NCBI GenBank assembly: GCA_963839535.1
Contig: CAWIVF010000008.1
Span: 186,001 to 250,000 of the forward strand
Source of the DNA: RHKX01 sp963839535
GTDB taxonomy: Bacteria; Actinomycetota; Thermoleophilia; Solirubrobacterales; 70-9
Length of the DNA: 64,000 nucleotides
Direction of reading: 5' to 3'
Part shown: one piece after another, positions 47,936-56,913 of the stretch
Layout of the letters: every line of letters begins with the position of its first letter
How positions within the stretch are numbered: the stretch's first letter is position 1
Position numbers and translations under genes: made by a program
Notes under the pieces: model-generated
The model's database searches: none
What the model was told of the DNA's origin: nothing
Seen by the model: only the letters and a program-made list of their open reading frames with translations

Positions 47936-48675
47936 CAGCCCGGTGTCCCGGCCGTCCCCGGAGCGATCCGCGCGCCGACGCCGCCGCCCGGGGCCGAGCC
48001 GTCCAGCGCTCGGCGCAGCCGCGAGATCTGCGCGGAGGTGCGCTTGCCGGTCAGCTCGAAGCAGACGAGCGTCGTCCACAGCGCCGCCATGCCGGCGAAG
48101 CAGACGAGGAACGCGAGCCACATCTTCGGCGGCAGCCCGCCCTCGGCGGTGGCGAACGTCCGCGGGTGGATCAGGGACTCGGCCGCGCGGACGGCCATGA
48201 AGTTGAGCGGGACGAACGCCCCCGCGGTGATCGCGAAGACCGAGGCATAGCGGGCCTGGCGCTCGCGGTCGACGATCGCGTAGCGGAGCGGGTAGTAGGT
48301 GGCGTAGAGCAGGAAGACGATCAGGAAGCTGACGAGGGTCGGCTCGTCCCAGACCCACCAGCGGCCCCAGGAGGCCTTCGCCCAGATCGCGCCGGTGAGC
48401 AGGACGGCGACGCCGAAGATGACCGAGGTGTGGATCGAGACGTAGGAGCGGGCGTCGTGAACCGGATCGCCGCTGCGCAGATGCCTGACCGCGTGGATCC
48501 CGCCGATCACGAATCCGATCAGCGCGACGATCGCGAGCGGCACGTGCAGGTAGAAGATCTTCTGGATGAAGCCCTGGTCGGCCTCGTTCGGCGCGTAGAA
48601 GAAGACCAGCGCGAAGCCCGCCCCGATCAGGACGGCGGTGAGCGTGGCGAGTGTGCGCAGACTGGGCGTCTTCAT
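47935..48675 (-). CDS. ccmC: Haem exporter/handling protein CcmC
   Basis: 246 residues, six TM helices. The Trp-rich haem-binding motif is ASWGRWWVWDEPTLVSFLI, flanked by conserved His (YLHVPLA near residue 45 and later SLIHPRTF-type loop). CcmC loads haem on CcmE during system I cytochrome c maturation. The frame is open to 48741, but the ATG at 48675 (MKTPSLR) starts right before TM1. Between ccmB and ccmD in the operon. Confidence 0.92.
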   Translation of the reverse strand: MKTPSLRTLATLTAVLIGAGFALVFFYAPNEADQGFIQKIFYLHVPLAIVALIGFVIGGIHAVRHLRSGDPVHDARSYVSIHTSVIFGVAVLLTGAIWAKASWGRWWVWDEPTLVSFLIVFLLYATYYPLRYAIVDRERQARYASVFAITAGAFVPLNFMAVRAAESLIHPRTFATAEGGLPPKMWLAFLVCFAGMAALWTTLVCFELTGKRTSAQISRLRRALDGSAPGGGVGARIAPGTAGTPG

Positions 48676-48707
48676 CGGTTCCGATGCGCGAACGCGGGGT
48701 GGTCGGA

Positions 48708-49400
48708 TCAGTCCTCGAGCAGGAAGTCGAACACGGCCCAACCGATCAGCAGGAAGATCAAATCGTACAAGCCGAGCGTCCCCAGCCAGGTCCAGTAGCG
48801 ATCGTACGAAGGCCCGCTCTCAGCAAGCAACCGGTCGGCGGCGGCGCTCGCCGCGATCATCGGCGGAATCAGCAGCGGCAGCAGGATCAGCGGCCCGATC
48901 AGGTCGCGCGCGTTCGAGTTCGTCGCCATCGGTGAGACCAGCGCGCCGGTGACGGCGAGGGCGACGTCGAGGAGCAGCAGGACGGGCAGGAGCGGCAGGA
49001 GGCCGCTCGCGTCGTCGAGGAAGAAGAGCCAGAACACCGGCAGGGCCACCAGCTCGAGGGCCAGCAGGTAGACGAGCAGGGCCGCGGCCTTGGCGAAGAA
49101 CAGCGCGGTGCCGTCGACCGGCGCCAGCCGGATCGCCTCGAAGCCCCCCTGCTCGCGCTCGGCGACGAAGAGGCGGTTGATCGCGAGCAGCGCCGCGAAG
49201 AGGATCGTGACGAGCAGGACCCCGGCGGCGAGGCTCCCCTCCAGGCGGGTGCGGTCGAGGCCGAAGCGGAAGATCACGTAGATCGACGTCGAGAAGAGGA
49301 CCATCGCCGGGACCGACTGCAGGGTGCGCAGCTCGACCCGCAGGTCCTTGGCGAGGATCGTCCCGATGACGGCGAGCGTGGAGGGCGCCCCGGGCTTCAT
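48708..49400 (-). CDS. ccmB: Haem exporter subunit CcmB
   Basis: 230 residues, six TM helices, starting with ILAKDLRVELRTLQSVPAMVLFS, the hallmark of CcmB. AINRLFVAEREQGGFEAIRLAPVDG and the late ARDLIGPLILLPLLIPPMIAAS complete the family features. It pairs with the ABC ATPase CcmA; its start overlaps the ccmA stop by four bases. No ccmE, ccmF or ccmH lies in the window. Confidence 0.93.
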   Translation of the reverse strand: MKPGAPSTLAVIGTILAKDLRVELRTLQSVPAMVLFSTSIYVIFRFGLDRTRLEGSLAAGVLLVTILFAALLAINRLFVAEREQGGFEAIRLAPVDGTALFFAKAAALLVYLLALELVALPVFWLFFLDDASGLLPLLPVLLLLDVALAVTGALVSPMATNSNARDLIGPLILLPLLIPPMIAASAAADRLLAESGPSYDRYWTWLGTLGLYDLIFLLIGWAVFDFLLED

Positions 49401-50122
49401 CGCAGCGCTCCCTCCCCCTCCGAGTAGATCGCCCGGGCACGGGCGGGATCGATCGCGGCGGCCTCTCCCTCGAAGGCGAGGCTGCCGTCGCGGCCGAGCG
49501 CGAGCACCCGGTCGGCCCCCTCGAGGGCGGCGCTGACGTCGTGGGTGACGAGGACGCGGCTGCGGCCCGGCGCCGGGCCGATCAGGGGCGCGATCGCGTC
49601 GGCGCCGGCCGGGTCGAGGTTCGCGAGCGGCTCGTCGAGCACCAGCAGCTCGGGCTCGTGCAGGACGGCGCGGCAGACCGCCAGCCGCTTGACCATCCCG
49701 GCCGACATCTCGCCGACCCGGGTGCGGGCGCGGTGCGCGAGGCCGACCTGCTCGAGCAGCTCGCCGATCCGCTCCTCGCCGTTCGCGGGGAGGCCGAAGA
49801 GGCGGGCGTGGAAGCGGAGGTTCTCGGCGGCGGAGAGGTCGCGGTAGAGGAGCGGCCCGTGGCCGAGGTAGCCGATCCGGCCGCGCAGCCGCCAGCCCTC
49901 GCGGGGGAGGTCATGGCCAAGGACCGAGACCCGGCCGGAGGTCGGCCGCAGGAGCGTCGCGACGATCCGCAGGAGCGTCGACTTGCCGGATCCGTTCGGG
50001 CCGATCACGGCAAGGGTGCTTCCAGCCGGCACCTCGATCGTCAGCTCGCGCAGCGCCCAGCTCTCGCCGTACGCACGCGACAGCCCGCTGGCGCTGAGGG
50101 CTGGTGACTGTTCGGTGCTCAC
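49397..50122 (-). CDS. ccmA: Haem exporter ATP-binding subunit CcmA
   Basis: 241-residue ABC ATPase. Walker A IGPNGSGKSTLLR, signature-like MSAGMVKRLAVCRAVL, Walker B LLVLDEPLANLDPAG and the switch His in VLVTHDVSAAL. The signature serine and glycine are kept, with Met in place of Gln after the Gly. Start GTG 50122 (VSTEQSPALSASGL) is preferred to the ATG at 50161, which would overlap the divergent Nudix start. First gene of the ccmABCD-hem operon. Confidence 0.92.
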   Translation of the reverse strand: MSTEQSPALSASGLSRAYGESWALRELTIEVPAGSTLAVIGPNGSGKSTLLRIVATLLRPTSGRVSVLGHDLPREGWRLRGRIGYLGHGPLLYRDLSAAENLRFHARLFGLPANGEERIGELLEQVGLAHRARTRVGEMSAGMVKRLAVCRAVLHEPELLVLDEPLANLDPAGADAIAPLIGPAPGRSRVLVTHDVSAALEGADRVLALGRDGSLAFEGEAAAIDPARARAIYSEGEGALR

Positions 50123-50159
50123 GAAACAGAGGACGCTAGCGGCCCGATAGCGTCGAGCC

Positions 50160-50669
50160 ATGCCCCGGTACCGCTACTGCCCGATGTGCGCCACCGAGCT
50201 CGAGATGCGCTCCTCGGCCGGCCCCGATCCCGATCGGCCCGCCTGCCCCAACTGCGACTTCGTCCACTACGAGAACCCATCGCCGACCGTGCAGGCGTGG
50301 ATCGACCGCGACGGCTCCTATCTGGCGCTGCGCCGCGCCGGCGACCCCTTCGCCGGCAGGTGGAACCTCCCCGGCGGCTTCGTCGAGCCGGACGAGAGCG
50401 GGCCCGAGGCGATCGCCCGGGAGGTCCGCGAGGAGACGGGCCTCGAGATCGAGGTGGAGCGGGTGATCGGCGTCTACGAGTCGCGCTACGGCGATGACGA
50501 CGACGCGGTGCGGATCTTCGACGTCGCCTTCCTCTGCCGGCTCACCGGCGGCGAGCTCGACGTCGCCGATGAGGAGTCGTCGGCCGCCGAGTGGTTCCCC
50601 CTCGACGAGTTCCCCGAGCCGGCGTTCGCCGGCGAGCGCTCGGCCTTAGCGGCGTTGCGGGCCGCGTAA
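50160..50669 (+). CDS. Nudix hydrolase with zinc ribbon (NudC-like N-terminus)
   Basis: 169 residues. A zinc ribbon (YCPMCATEL and ACPNCDF) precedes a Nudix box GGFVEPDESGPEAIAREVREETGLEI that fits G-x5-E-x7-REUxEExGU (cut here only for description; it lies at about residues 71-96). Hydrolyses a nucleoside diphosphate linked to another group; the substrate could be NADH/ADP-ribose. The 3' end overlaps the convergent aldehyde dehydrogenase by 24 bases. Confidence 0.9.
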   Translation: MPRYRYCPMCATELEMRSSAGPDPDRPACPNCDFVHYENPSPTVQAWIDRDGSYLALRRAGDPFAGRWNLPGGFVEPDESGPEAIAREVREETGLEIEVERVIGVYESRYGDDDDAVRIFDVAFLCRLTGGELDVADEESSAAEWFPLDEFPEPAFAGERSALAALRAA

Positions 50670-52217
50670 CGTTCGCGCGCCGGTGCGCAGCAGCGAGCCG
50701 CCGCCGTCGCGCAGGACCTTGACCTTCGAGCCGGCGCCGCCGTAGAGGAGGCCGGCGCTCGCCCTGATCGCCTCGCCGAGCGTCTCGTCGTAGGGGTGCC
50801 ACCAGAAGTCGCGGCTGCGCGGCGAGTTCCAGGACACGGTCCTGATCTCGGCGCATTCGTAGAACCCGAACTTCGAGTGCGAGCGGCCGAGGCCGGAGTC
50901 CTTGATCCCGCCCCACGCGCACTGGATCGCGGCGTGGCTGTAGGAGTGGTCGTTGATCCAGACCATCCCGGACTGGATCCGGCGGGCGATCCGCTCGCCC
51001 TTCGCCCGGTCGCGGGTCCAGACCGAGGCGCCGAGCCCGAAGTCGGAGTCGTTGGCGAGCTCGATCCCCTCCTCCTCGTCGGCGACCGTGACGATCGGCA
51101 GCACCGGGCCGAAGATCTCCTCGCGCATGATCCGCATCTCGTGGGTCACCCCGGTGAGGACGGTCGGCGCGATGTAGGAGCCGGATGAGCCCGGGATCTC
51201 CACCGGGCCTCCGCAGAGGCGCTCGGCGCCGTTGGCGATCGCGTCGTCGACGAGCTCGTTCACCAGCTCGTACTGATCCGTGGAGACCATCGGCCCGATC
51301 TCGGTGTTCCACCGCTGCGGGTCGCCGACGCGCAGCCGCTCGGCCTCGCGGCGGACCCCGTCGACGAAGCGCGCCGCGACGTCCTCGACCACGTAGACGC
51401 GTTCGATCCCCGAGCAGGTCTGGCCCGCGTTCGCGAACCCTCCCCAGACGACGCCGCTGACGGCGTTGACGAGCTCCGCGTCGGAGCAGACGAGCGCCGC
51501 GTCCTTGCCGCCGAGCTCGAGCACCGCTCCCTTCATCCTCGCCGCGCACGTCTCGCCGACCTTGTAGCCGACCCCGACGGAGCCGGTGAAGAAGATCTTC
51601 CTCGCGCTCGACTCGACGAGCGCCTGCCCGACCTCGCCGCCGCCGTGCACGACCCGGAGCAGGCCCTCCGGCAGGCCCGCCTTCTCGAAGGCCACGCGGA
51701 TCCGCTCGCCGAGGAGCGGCGTCAGGCTCGCCGGCTTGAGCACCACCCCGTTGCCCGCCATCAGCGCGATCGCGACCTCGCCGAACGGGATCGACCAGGG
51801 GTAGTTCCAGGGCGCGATCACGCCGACGACGCCGAGCGGCTCGAAGCGGAACTTCGCCTTCTTGCCGATGAACAGTCCCTGCCCCATCCGGATCGACTGG
51901 TCGGCGAGGATTTCCGGCCCCTCGTCGGCGATCCAGTGCAGGGCGTCGATCGTCGGGACGACCTCCATCGTGTACGCCTCGGTGATCGGCTTGCCCTGCT
52001 CGGTCGTCAGCAGGCGGGCGACCTCGTCGACGTCGGCCGCGAGCAGCTCCCCGGCGCGGCGCAGGTACCGGCCCCGGTCGGGGAGCGAGAGCTCGCCCCA
52101 GAAGGGCTGGACCTCGGCGACCTCGTCGACGACCCCCTGGACCGCACCCGGATCGATCGCCTCGACGGAGCCGATCTTCTCCCCGGTCGCCGGGTTGAAC
52201 GAGTCGAGCTGCCCCAT
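50646..52217 (-). CDS. NAD(P)-dependent aldehyde dehydrogenase
   Basis: 523 residues. It oxidises an aldehyde to the acid. Rossmann/catalytic features: VIAPWNYPWSIPFGEVAIAL, the base Glu in VLELGGKDAALV, the nucleophile Cys in FANAGQTCSGIERVYV, EEIFGPVLPIV and FGLGASVWTRD. Its C-terminus is about 40 residues longer than usual and ends basic (RTLRGPQRR). Substrate unknown; the family includes succinate-semialdehyde and betaine-aldehyde enzymes. A striking palindrome lies 70-90 bases upstream of the start. Confidence 0.92.
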   Translation of the reverse strand: MGQLDSFNPATGEKIGSVEAIDPGAVQGVVDEVAEVQPFWGELSLPDRGRYLRRAGELLAADVDEVARLLTTEQGKPITEAYTMEVVPTIDALHWIADEGPEILADQSIRMGQGLFIGKKAKFRFEPLGVVGVIAPWNYPWSIPFGEVAIALMAGNGVVLKPASLTPLLGERIRVAFEKAGLPEGLLRVVHGGGEVGQALVESSARKIFFTGSVGVGYKVGETCAARMKGAVLELGGKDAALVCSDAELVNAVSGVVWGGFANAGQTCSGIERVYVVEDVAARFVDGVRREAERLRVGDPQRWNTEIGPMVSTDQYELVNELVDDAIANGAERLCGGPVEIPGSSGSYIAPTVLTGVTHEMRIMREEIFGPVLPIVTVADEEEGIELANDSDFGLGASVWTRDRAKGERIARRIQSGMVWINDHSYSHAAIQCAWGGIKDSGLGRSHSKFGFYECAEIRTVSWNSPRSRDFWWHPYDETLGEAIRASAGLLYGGAGSKVKVLRDGGGSLLRTGARTLRGPQRR

Positions 52218-52286
52218 GCCTCGCTCAGCATATGAGAGCGGCGGCCGCTCTCGGGGCGCTTCCGGGCGTCAGGACTCTCAGGGAGA

Positions 52287-52308
52287 GCGAGTACTCCTGA
52301 GTACTCGC
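52287..52308. promoter_or_regulatory. Double palindrome upstream of aldehyde dehydrogenase, downstream of hxlR gene
   Basis: GCGAGTACTC (52287-52296) and GAGTACTCGC (52299-52308) are perfect inverted repeats with a 2-base spacer, and each half itself contains the palindrome GAGTACTC. A tandem operator for a dimeric regulator is the most natural reading; a terminator for the regulator gene, which ends at 52334, is the alternative. Confidence 0.5.
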
Positions 52309-52333
52309 CTCGCCTAGTGCGCCGCTCCTCGTC

Positions 52334-52994
52334 CTAGGCGGGCTGCGGCAGCGGCGCCAGGCTGAGGAAGCGCGCGGCGATCGCCTCGTCGCCGTCGATC
52401 TCGAGGTCGCCCGCCGCGATCACGTCGCTGAGCTCGCGGTGGCCGTGGAGGACGTCGATCAGCGTCCTCGGGTCGGTCCGGACCGTCGCGTCGGCGCGCC
52501 TCGGCAGGCCCGCGCTCGACCTCCAGCTCGCCGGCCTCGACGATCGCTCGAAATGACTGGTCCTCGATCTCGAGCTGAACCTCGGCCGAGAAGCCGGCCG
52601 CGAGCTCGGGATCGAAGAGCGTCTGCAGCGAGAGGATGTGGGAGTCGAGGCTCATCCCGCAACCCCCCTCGGGAGGCGGCGCGTAGGCCCCGCCCCAGCG
52701 GCCCAGCTCGACCAGCGCCGGCTCGAGCGCGCGGCCGCTCGCGGTCAGCTCGTAGATCTTCGCCGGGGTCGGCGGCGGCAGCGTGCGGCGGGTGAGCACG
52801 CCGGCCGCCTCGAGGTGGCGAAGGCGCTGGGCGAGCACGTCGGCGCTCAGGTGCGGGAGCCCCGTGCGGAGGTCGGTGAAGCGCTTCGGCCCGAGCAGCA
52901 GCTCGCGCACGATCATCAGCGCCCAGCGCTCCCCGAGGATGTCGAGTGCCCGGGCGATCCCGCATGCGTCACCGTAGGTCCGCTTGCTCCCCAT
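52334..52994 (-). CDS. HxlR-family transcription factor with SCP2-like domain (frameshifted)
   Basis: About 220 residues. An N-terminal winged helix of HxlR type: YGDACGIARALDILGERWALMIVRELL, then FTDLRTGLPHLSADVLAQRLRHLE. After a Pro-rich wing (TLPPPTPAKIYELT) a sterol-carrier-like domain begins (LFDPELAAGFSAEVQLEIEDQ); after a shift near 52505-52515 it ends as IDVLHGHRELSDVIAAGDLEI to a stop at 52334. The second domain may bind a lipophilic ligand. Divergent from a DHA2 exporter, so it probably controls that pump. Confidence 0.82.
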
Positions 52995-53001
52995 GCCACT
53001 G

Positions 53002-53029
53002 ATTGTAGCAGTCTGGTTGGCATGAACAA
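53002..53029 (-). promoter_or_regulatory. hxlR promoter giving a leaderless mRNA
   Basis: On the minus strand TTGTTC (53029-53024) and TACAAT (53007-53002) are spaced by 16 bases. The initiation ATG is seven bases past the -10 box, so transcription should start at or next to the A of the ATG. No Shine-Dalgarno is possible, so the transcript is predicted to be leaderless. Confidence 0.6.
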
Positions 53030-53053
53030 CCCACTAGTCATTTTTTCCAACCA
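53014..53053. promoter_or_regulatory. Candidate operators in the hxlR/MFS divergent gap
   Basis: GGTTG (53015-53019) and CAACC (53027-53031) form an inverted repeat with a 7-base spacer that overlaps the -35 and spacer of the hxlR promoter. The longer TGGTTGG (53014-53020) recurs inverted as CCAACCA at 53047-53053. Two related sites fit a dimeric regulator that represses both divergent genes. Confidence 0.45.
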
Positions 53054-53098
53054 TGTGCTAGAAGTTGACGACCAATGCGATCGACAGGAGCTGAAACC

Positions 53099-54598
53099 TT
53101 GACTGCCCAGACGAACGACCGCTCGCGCTGGCTGGCGCTTTACGTGCTCTGCGCGGGGATGCTGATGGTGGTGCTCGACGCGACGATCGTGAACGTCGCT
53201 CTCCCCACCATCCAGGAAGACCTCGGGTTCTCCCAGAGCGACCTCTCGTGGGTGGTCAACGCCTACCTGATCGCCTTCGGCGGCCTGCTCCTGCTCGCCG
53301 GCCGGATCGGCGACCTGATCGGGCAGCGGCGGATCTTCCTGATCGGCCTCGTGGTCTTCATCATCGCCTCGCTGTTCTGCGCGACCGCCCAGAGCAGCGG
53401 GATGCTGATCGGGGCCCGCTTCCTCCAGGGGATCGGCGGGGCGCTGACCTCGGCGGTGATCCTGGGGATGATCGTGACGATGTTCCCCGAGCCGGGGGAC
53501 CAGGCGAAGGCCATCGGCGTGTTCGGGTTCGTCGCCTCGGCGGGAGGCTCGATCGGGCTGCTCGCCGGCGGAGCGCTGACCGAGGCGATCAGCTGGCACT
53601 GGATCTTCTTCATCAACGTGCCCGTCGGGATCGTCACCGCCTACCTGGCGGTCAGGCTGATCGAGGACCGCCCCGGGATCGGCCTCGACAAGGGCGCCGA
53701 CCTGCCCGGAGCCGCCCTGCTGACCGCCGGGCTGATGCTCGGCGTCTACACGATCCTCGGCGTCACCGACGAGGGCTGGATCTCGCTGCAGACCCTCGGC
53801 CTCGGAGCCATCTCGGCCACCCTGATCGCGTTGTTCTTCCGCCGTCAGGCCCGGATCCCGAACCCGCTGATGCCGCTGCGCCTGTTCCGCTCGCGCAACG
53901 TGACCGGGGCGAACATCGTCCAGGCGCTGCTCGTCGTGGGGATGTTCGGGATGTTCTTCCTCGGCGCCCTCTACCTGCAGCAGATCCTCGGCTACGACGC
54001 CCTCGAGGTCGGGCTGGCCTTCCTGCCGGCGACCGTCGTCATGGGCGTGATGTCGCTGCGCGTCTCGGAGCGCGTGATCATGCGCTTCGGCCCGAAGTCC
54101 GCCCTGCTGCCCAGCCTCGGCTTCATCGGCGCGGGGCTGGTCCTGTTCTCGCTGACCCCGGTGGACGGCGACTACCTGCTGCACATCATGCCCGCCATGG
54201 TGCTGATCGGCGCGGGGGCCGGCCTCGGCTTCCCGGCGCTGATGACGCTGGCGATGTCGGGCGCGACCCCGAGCGACTCCGGCCTCGCCTCCGGGCTCGT
54301 CAACACGAGCGTGCAGGTCGGCGGCGCCATCGGCCTGGCGGTGCTCGCGACCTTCGCCAGCGAGCGAACCGAATCGCTGCTCGCCGAGGGCGTCTCGCAG
54401 ATGGAGGCGCTCAACTCGGGCTACCACCTCGCCTACCTGATCGGCGCGGCCCTGGTCGCCGTCGCGGCCGTCATCTCGGTGATGGTGATCGAGGCGCCGG
54501 AGCCGATGGCGGCCGGAGGCCACCCCGGAGCGGAGCCCGCCGAGGCGGAGGCCGAGGGCCGCAGGACGCGGAGCCGCAGGATCCGCCGGGCCTCGTGA
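53099..54598 (+). CDS. DHA2-family MFS exporter
   Basis: 499 residues, 14 TM helices. TM1 AGMLMVVLDATIVNVALPTI, the loop GRIGDLIGQRRIF, and motif C in GLLAGGALTEAISWHWIFFIN. Drug or metabolite efflux driven by protons. Start: AGGAG at 53084-53088 sits at ideal distance from TTG 53099, while the in-frame ATG 53075 places that ribosome site inside the gene, so TTG is chosen. Regulated by the divergent HxlR-SCP2 protein by inference. No shift. Confidence 0.92.
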   Translation: MTAQTNDRSRWLALYVLCAGMLMVVLDATIVNVALPTIQEDLGFSQSDLSWVVNAYLIAFGGLLLLAGRIGDLIGQRRIFLIGLVVFIIASLFCATAQSSGMLIGARFLQGIGGALTSAVILGMIVTMFPEPGDQAKAIGVFGFVASAGGSIGLLAGGALTEAISWHWIFFINVPVGIVTAYLAVRLIEDRPGIGLDKGADLPGAALLTAGLMLGVYTILGVTDEGWISLQTLGLGAISATLIALFFRRQARIPNPLMPLRLFRSRNVTGANIVQALLVVGMFGMFFLGALYLQQILGYDALEVGLAFLPATVVMGVMSLRVSERVIMRFGPKSALLPSLGFIGAGLVLFSLTPVDGDYLLHIMPAMVLIGAGAGLGFPALMTLAMSGATPSDSGLASGLVNTSVQVGGAIGLAVLATFASERTESLLAEGVSQMEALNSGYHLAYLIGAALVAVAAVISVMVIEAPEPMAAGGHPGAEPAEAEAEGRRTRSRRIRRAS

Positions 54599-54619
54599 GG
54601 CCGCCTACGCCGAGGCCCG

Positions 54620-55942
54620 CTAGCCGGAGTCGCGAACCCGGCGGATCCGCTCGAGGCGCTCGGCGAGCTCCCGCTCGAATCCCCGGTCGCTGGCCTCGTA
54701 GAAGCGCTGGGGCGCGACCGACTCGGGCAGCGCCTCCTGGTCGTTGAGCGCCCCGGGGTCGTCGTGCGGGTAGCGGTAGCCGACCCCGCGGCCGAGCTTC
54801 TTCGCCCCCGCGTAGGCGGCGCTGCGCATCGCCGACGGCGGCTCGCCGGCGCCGTTCTCGCGGACGTGCTCCTCCGCTCGCAGGAGCGCCGCGTAGGAGG
54901 CGTTGGACTTCGGCGCCAGCGCCAGGTAGACCGCTCCCTGGGCGAGGTTGAGCCGGCACTCGGGGAGCCCGACCCGGTCGACCGCGGCGCCCACGGCCGT
55001 CGCGACGACGAGGGCCTGCGGGTCGGCGTTGCCGACGTCCTCGGAGGCGAAGATGACCATCCGCCGCGCGATGAAGCGCGGGTCCTCCCCGCCCTCGAGC
55101 ATCGCCGCGAGGTAGTAGATCGAGGCATCGACGTCGGAGGCCCGGGTCGCCTTGATCCAGGCGGAGATGTAGTCGTAGTGCTTGTCGCCGCCCTTGTCGT
55201 AGAGGACCGCCTTGCGCTGCAGCGCGTCCTCGGCCGTCGCCAGGTCGACGTGGCCGCCGGGGCCGACGGTCGTCGCGGCCCGCTCGATCGCCCCGAGCGC
55301 CGCGCGGGCGTCCCCGCCGGCGCGCGCGGCGAGCATCGCGAGGGCGTCGTCGTCCACCCGCGGGGGATCGGGCAGGCCCCGCTCCGGGTCGGAGAGGGCC
55401 CGCCGCAGCAGCTCGGCGATCTGCTCCTCGCCGAGCCCGTGCAGCTCGTATATCTGGGCTCGTGAGAGCAGCGCCGAGTTGACCTCGAAGAACGGGTTCT
55501 CGGTCGTCGCCCCGATCAGCGTCACCAGCCCCTCCTCGACCGCCGGCAGCAGCGCGTCCTGCTGGGCCTTGTTGAAGCGGTGGATCTCGTCGAGGAAGAA
55601 GACGGTCCGGCGTCCCGAGCGGCGGCGCTCCTCGGCCCGCTTCAGCATCGCGCGCACCTCGGCGCGGCCGGCGTTGACCGCCGACTCCTCCTCGAAGGCG
55701 CCGTCGGCCGCGGTGGCGACCATCCGGGCGATCGTCGTCTTGCCGGTGCCCGGGGGCCCGTAGAGGATCATCGAGTGCGGCTCGCCGGTCTCGATCGCCG
55801 TGCGCAGCGTCGATCCCTCGGCGAGCAGGTGCTCCTGGCCGACGAGGTCGTCGAGCGTTCGCGGCCGCATCCGGACCGCCAGGGGGCCGGCCGGGACGGC
55901 GGAGTCGGCCGCCTCGTCGCTGTCGAATAGCTGATCGCTCAC
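54620..55942 (-). CDS. rarA: Replication-associated recombination ATPase RarA (MgsA)
   Basis: 440-residue AAA+ ATPase acting at stalled forks. Motifs: MRPRTLDDLVGQEHLL, Walker A YGPPGTGKTTIARM, NAGRAEVRAMLKRAEE, Walker B VFFLDEIHRFNKAQQDALL, sensor 1 IGATTENPFFEVN and AALLSRA-type Arg finger region. The C-domain has HYDYISAWIKATRASDVDASIYYLAAML and FIARRMVIFASEDVGNADPQAL, specific to RarA. The GTG at 55942 (VSDQLFDSD) is preferred over ATG 55975. Confidence 0.94.
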   Translation of the reverse strand: MSDQLFDSDEAADSAVPAGPLAVRMRPRTLDDLVGQEHLLAEGSTLRTAIETGEPHSMILYGPPGTGKTTIARMVATAADGAFEEESAVNAGRAEVRAMLKRAEERRRSGRRTVFFLDEIHRFNKAQQDALLPAVEEGLVTLIGATTENPFFEVNSALLSRAQIYELHGLGEEQIAELLRRALSDPERGLPDPPRVDDDALAMLAARAGGDARAALGAIERAATTVGPGGHVDLATAEDALQRKAVLYDKGGDKHYDYISAWIKATRASDVDASIYYLAAMLEGGEDPRFIARRMVIFASEDVGNADPQALVVATAVGAAVDRVGLPECRLNLAQGAVYLALAPKSNASYAALLRAEEHVRENGAGEPPSAMRSAAYAGAKKLGRGVGYRYPHDDPGALNDQEALPESVAPQRFYEASDRGFERELAERLERIRRVRDSG

Positions 55943-56045
55943 GTGGACTCTGCTCGCCAGTATCCCCGGCGGCACGGGCGGGAACCACCCACCAGCGCGA
56001 GCCCAGCCCGCCTGCCCGCCGGGCGGCGACGGCTAATCTCAGCCG

Positions 56046-56882
56046 ATGGCTGAATCCAGCAACGGCGCGTCCGCCAACGGAAAGGGCCCGAGCGCCGAGG
56101 AGCCCCTCCGCCTCGGCGGCATGGCGCTGCGCAACGGCCTGCTGATCCACGGCCCGTCCTCCTGGTCGGTCGCCGCCCGCAACGGCCAGGGCGGCATCGA
56201 CGTGACCGCCGGCCCGAAGCCGAACTTCGGCGGCAACCGGTTCGCCGGGGTGCCCGGGGTGCGCGGTCCGCTCCGGCTCGCCGAGGCCTTCGCCGTGATC
56301 CCGATCGCACGCCGGGCGCTGCCCTCATCCCGCCTTCCCTTCGAGGACCTGCGCGTGATCGGCGCCGCCGCCGCGACCACGGTCCTCAGCGCCGTCGTCC
56401 GCGGACGCGGCGAGACCACGAGCCCGGCCCGCGAGGCCGCGGCCGGCGCCCTCGGGCTCGCCCCCGCCCTCGTCGCCCTGGGCAGCTCCGAGCTCGCCGC
56501 CTACCACGCGGTCGAGCACAAGGCGATCGCCGGCTACGAGCAGCACCGCGATCCCGCGGAGGTGCCCAAGGAGCACAAGCGCTGCGGCTCGAACCTGATC
56601 GTCCCGATGATCGTCTTCTCCGCGCTCGGCCAGATCGTGGTCGACGCCCTCGTGGAGCGCCCGGGCCGGATCGCCCGCGGCATCAGCGGCCTCGCCGGGC
56701 TCTCCCTCTCCGTCGAGGTCTTCGTCCACGCCGACAAGCATCCGGACTCCGCGCTCGGACGCGGGATCCACTGGGCCGGCCACACGATCCAGCGGCTGTT
56801 CGCGACGCGAGAGCCGACTCCGGAGCAACTCGAGGTGGGGGTTGCCGCCCTCGCCGCCGTGCTCGAGGCCGAGCAGTCCTAA
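56046..56882 (+). CDS. DUF1385 membrane protein
   Basis: 278 residues. The family core is AAYHAVEHKAIAGYEQ...EHKRCGSNLIVPM; the HxxEHK and RCG motifs suggest a metal or nucleophile site. Hydrophobic stretches (VLSAVVRG, PALVALGSSELAAYH, MIVFSALGQIVVDALV) suggest a membrane location. DUF1385 proteins have no established function. It is 31 bases before ftsH, transcribed together, and divergent from rarA. Confidence 0.85.
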   Translation: MAESSNGASANGKGPSAEEPLRLGGMALRNGLLIHGPSSWSVAARNGQGGIDVTAGPKPNFGGNRFAGVPGVRGPLRLAEAFAVIPIARRALPSSRLPFEDLRVIGAAAATTVLSAVVRGRGETTSPAREAAAGALGLAPALVALGSSELAAYHAVEHKAIAGYEQHRDPAEVPKEHKRCGSNLIVPMIVFSALGQIVVDALVERPGRIARGISGLAGLSLSVEVFVHADKHPDSALGRGIHWAGHTIQRLFATREPTPEQLEVGVAALAAVLEAEQS

Positions 56883-56913
56883 CGCCCGGGCCGGATCTGC
56901 CGATGAGGTTCCG

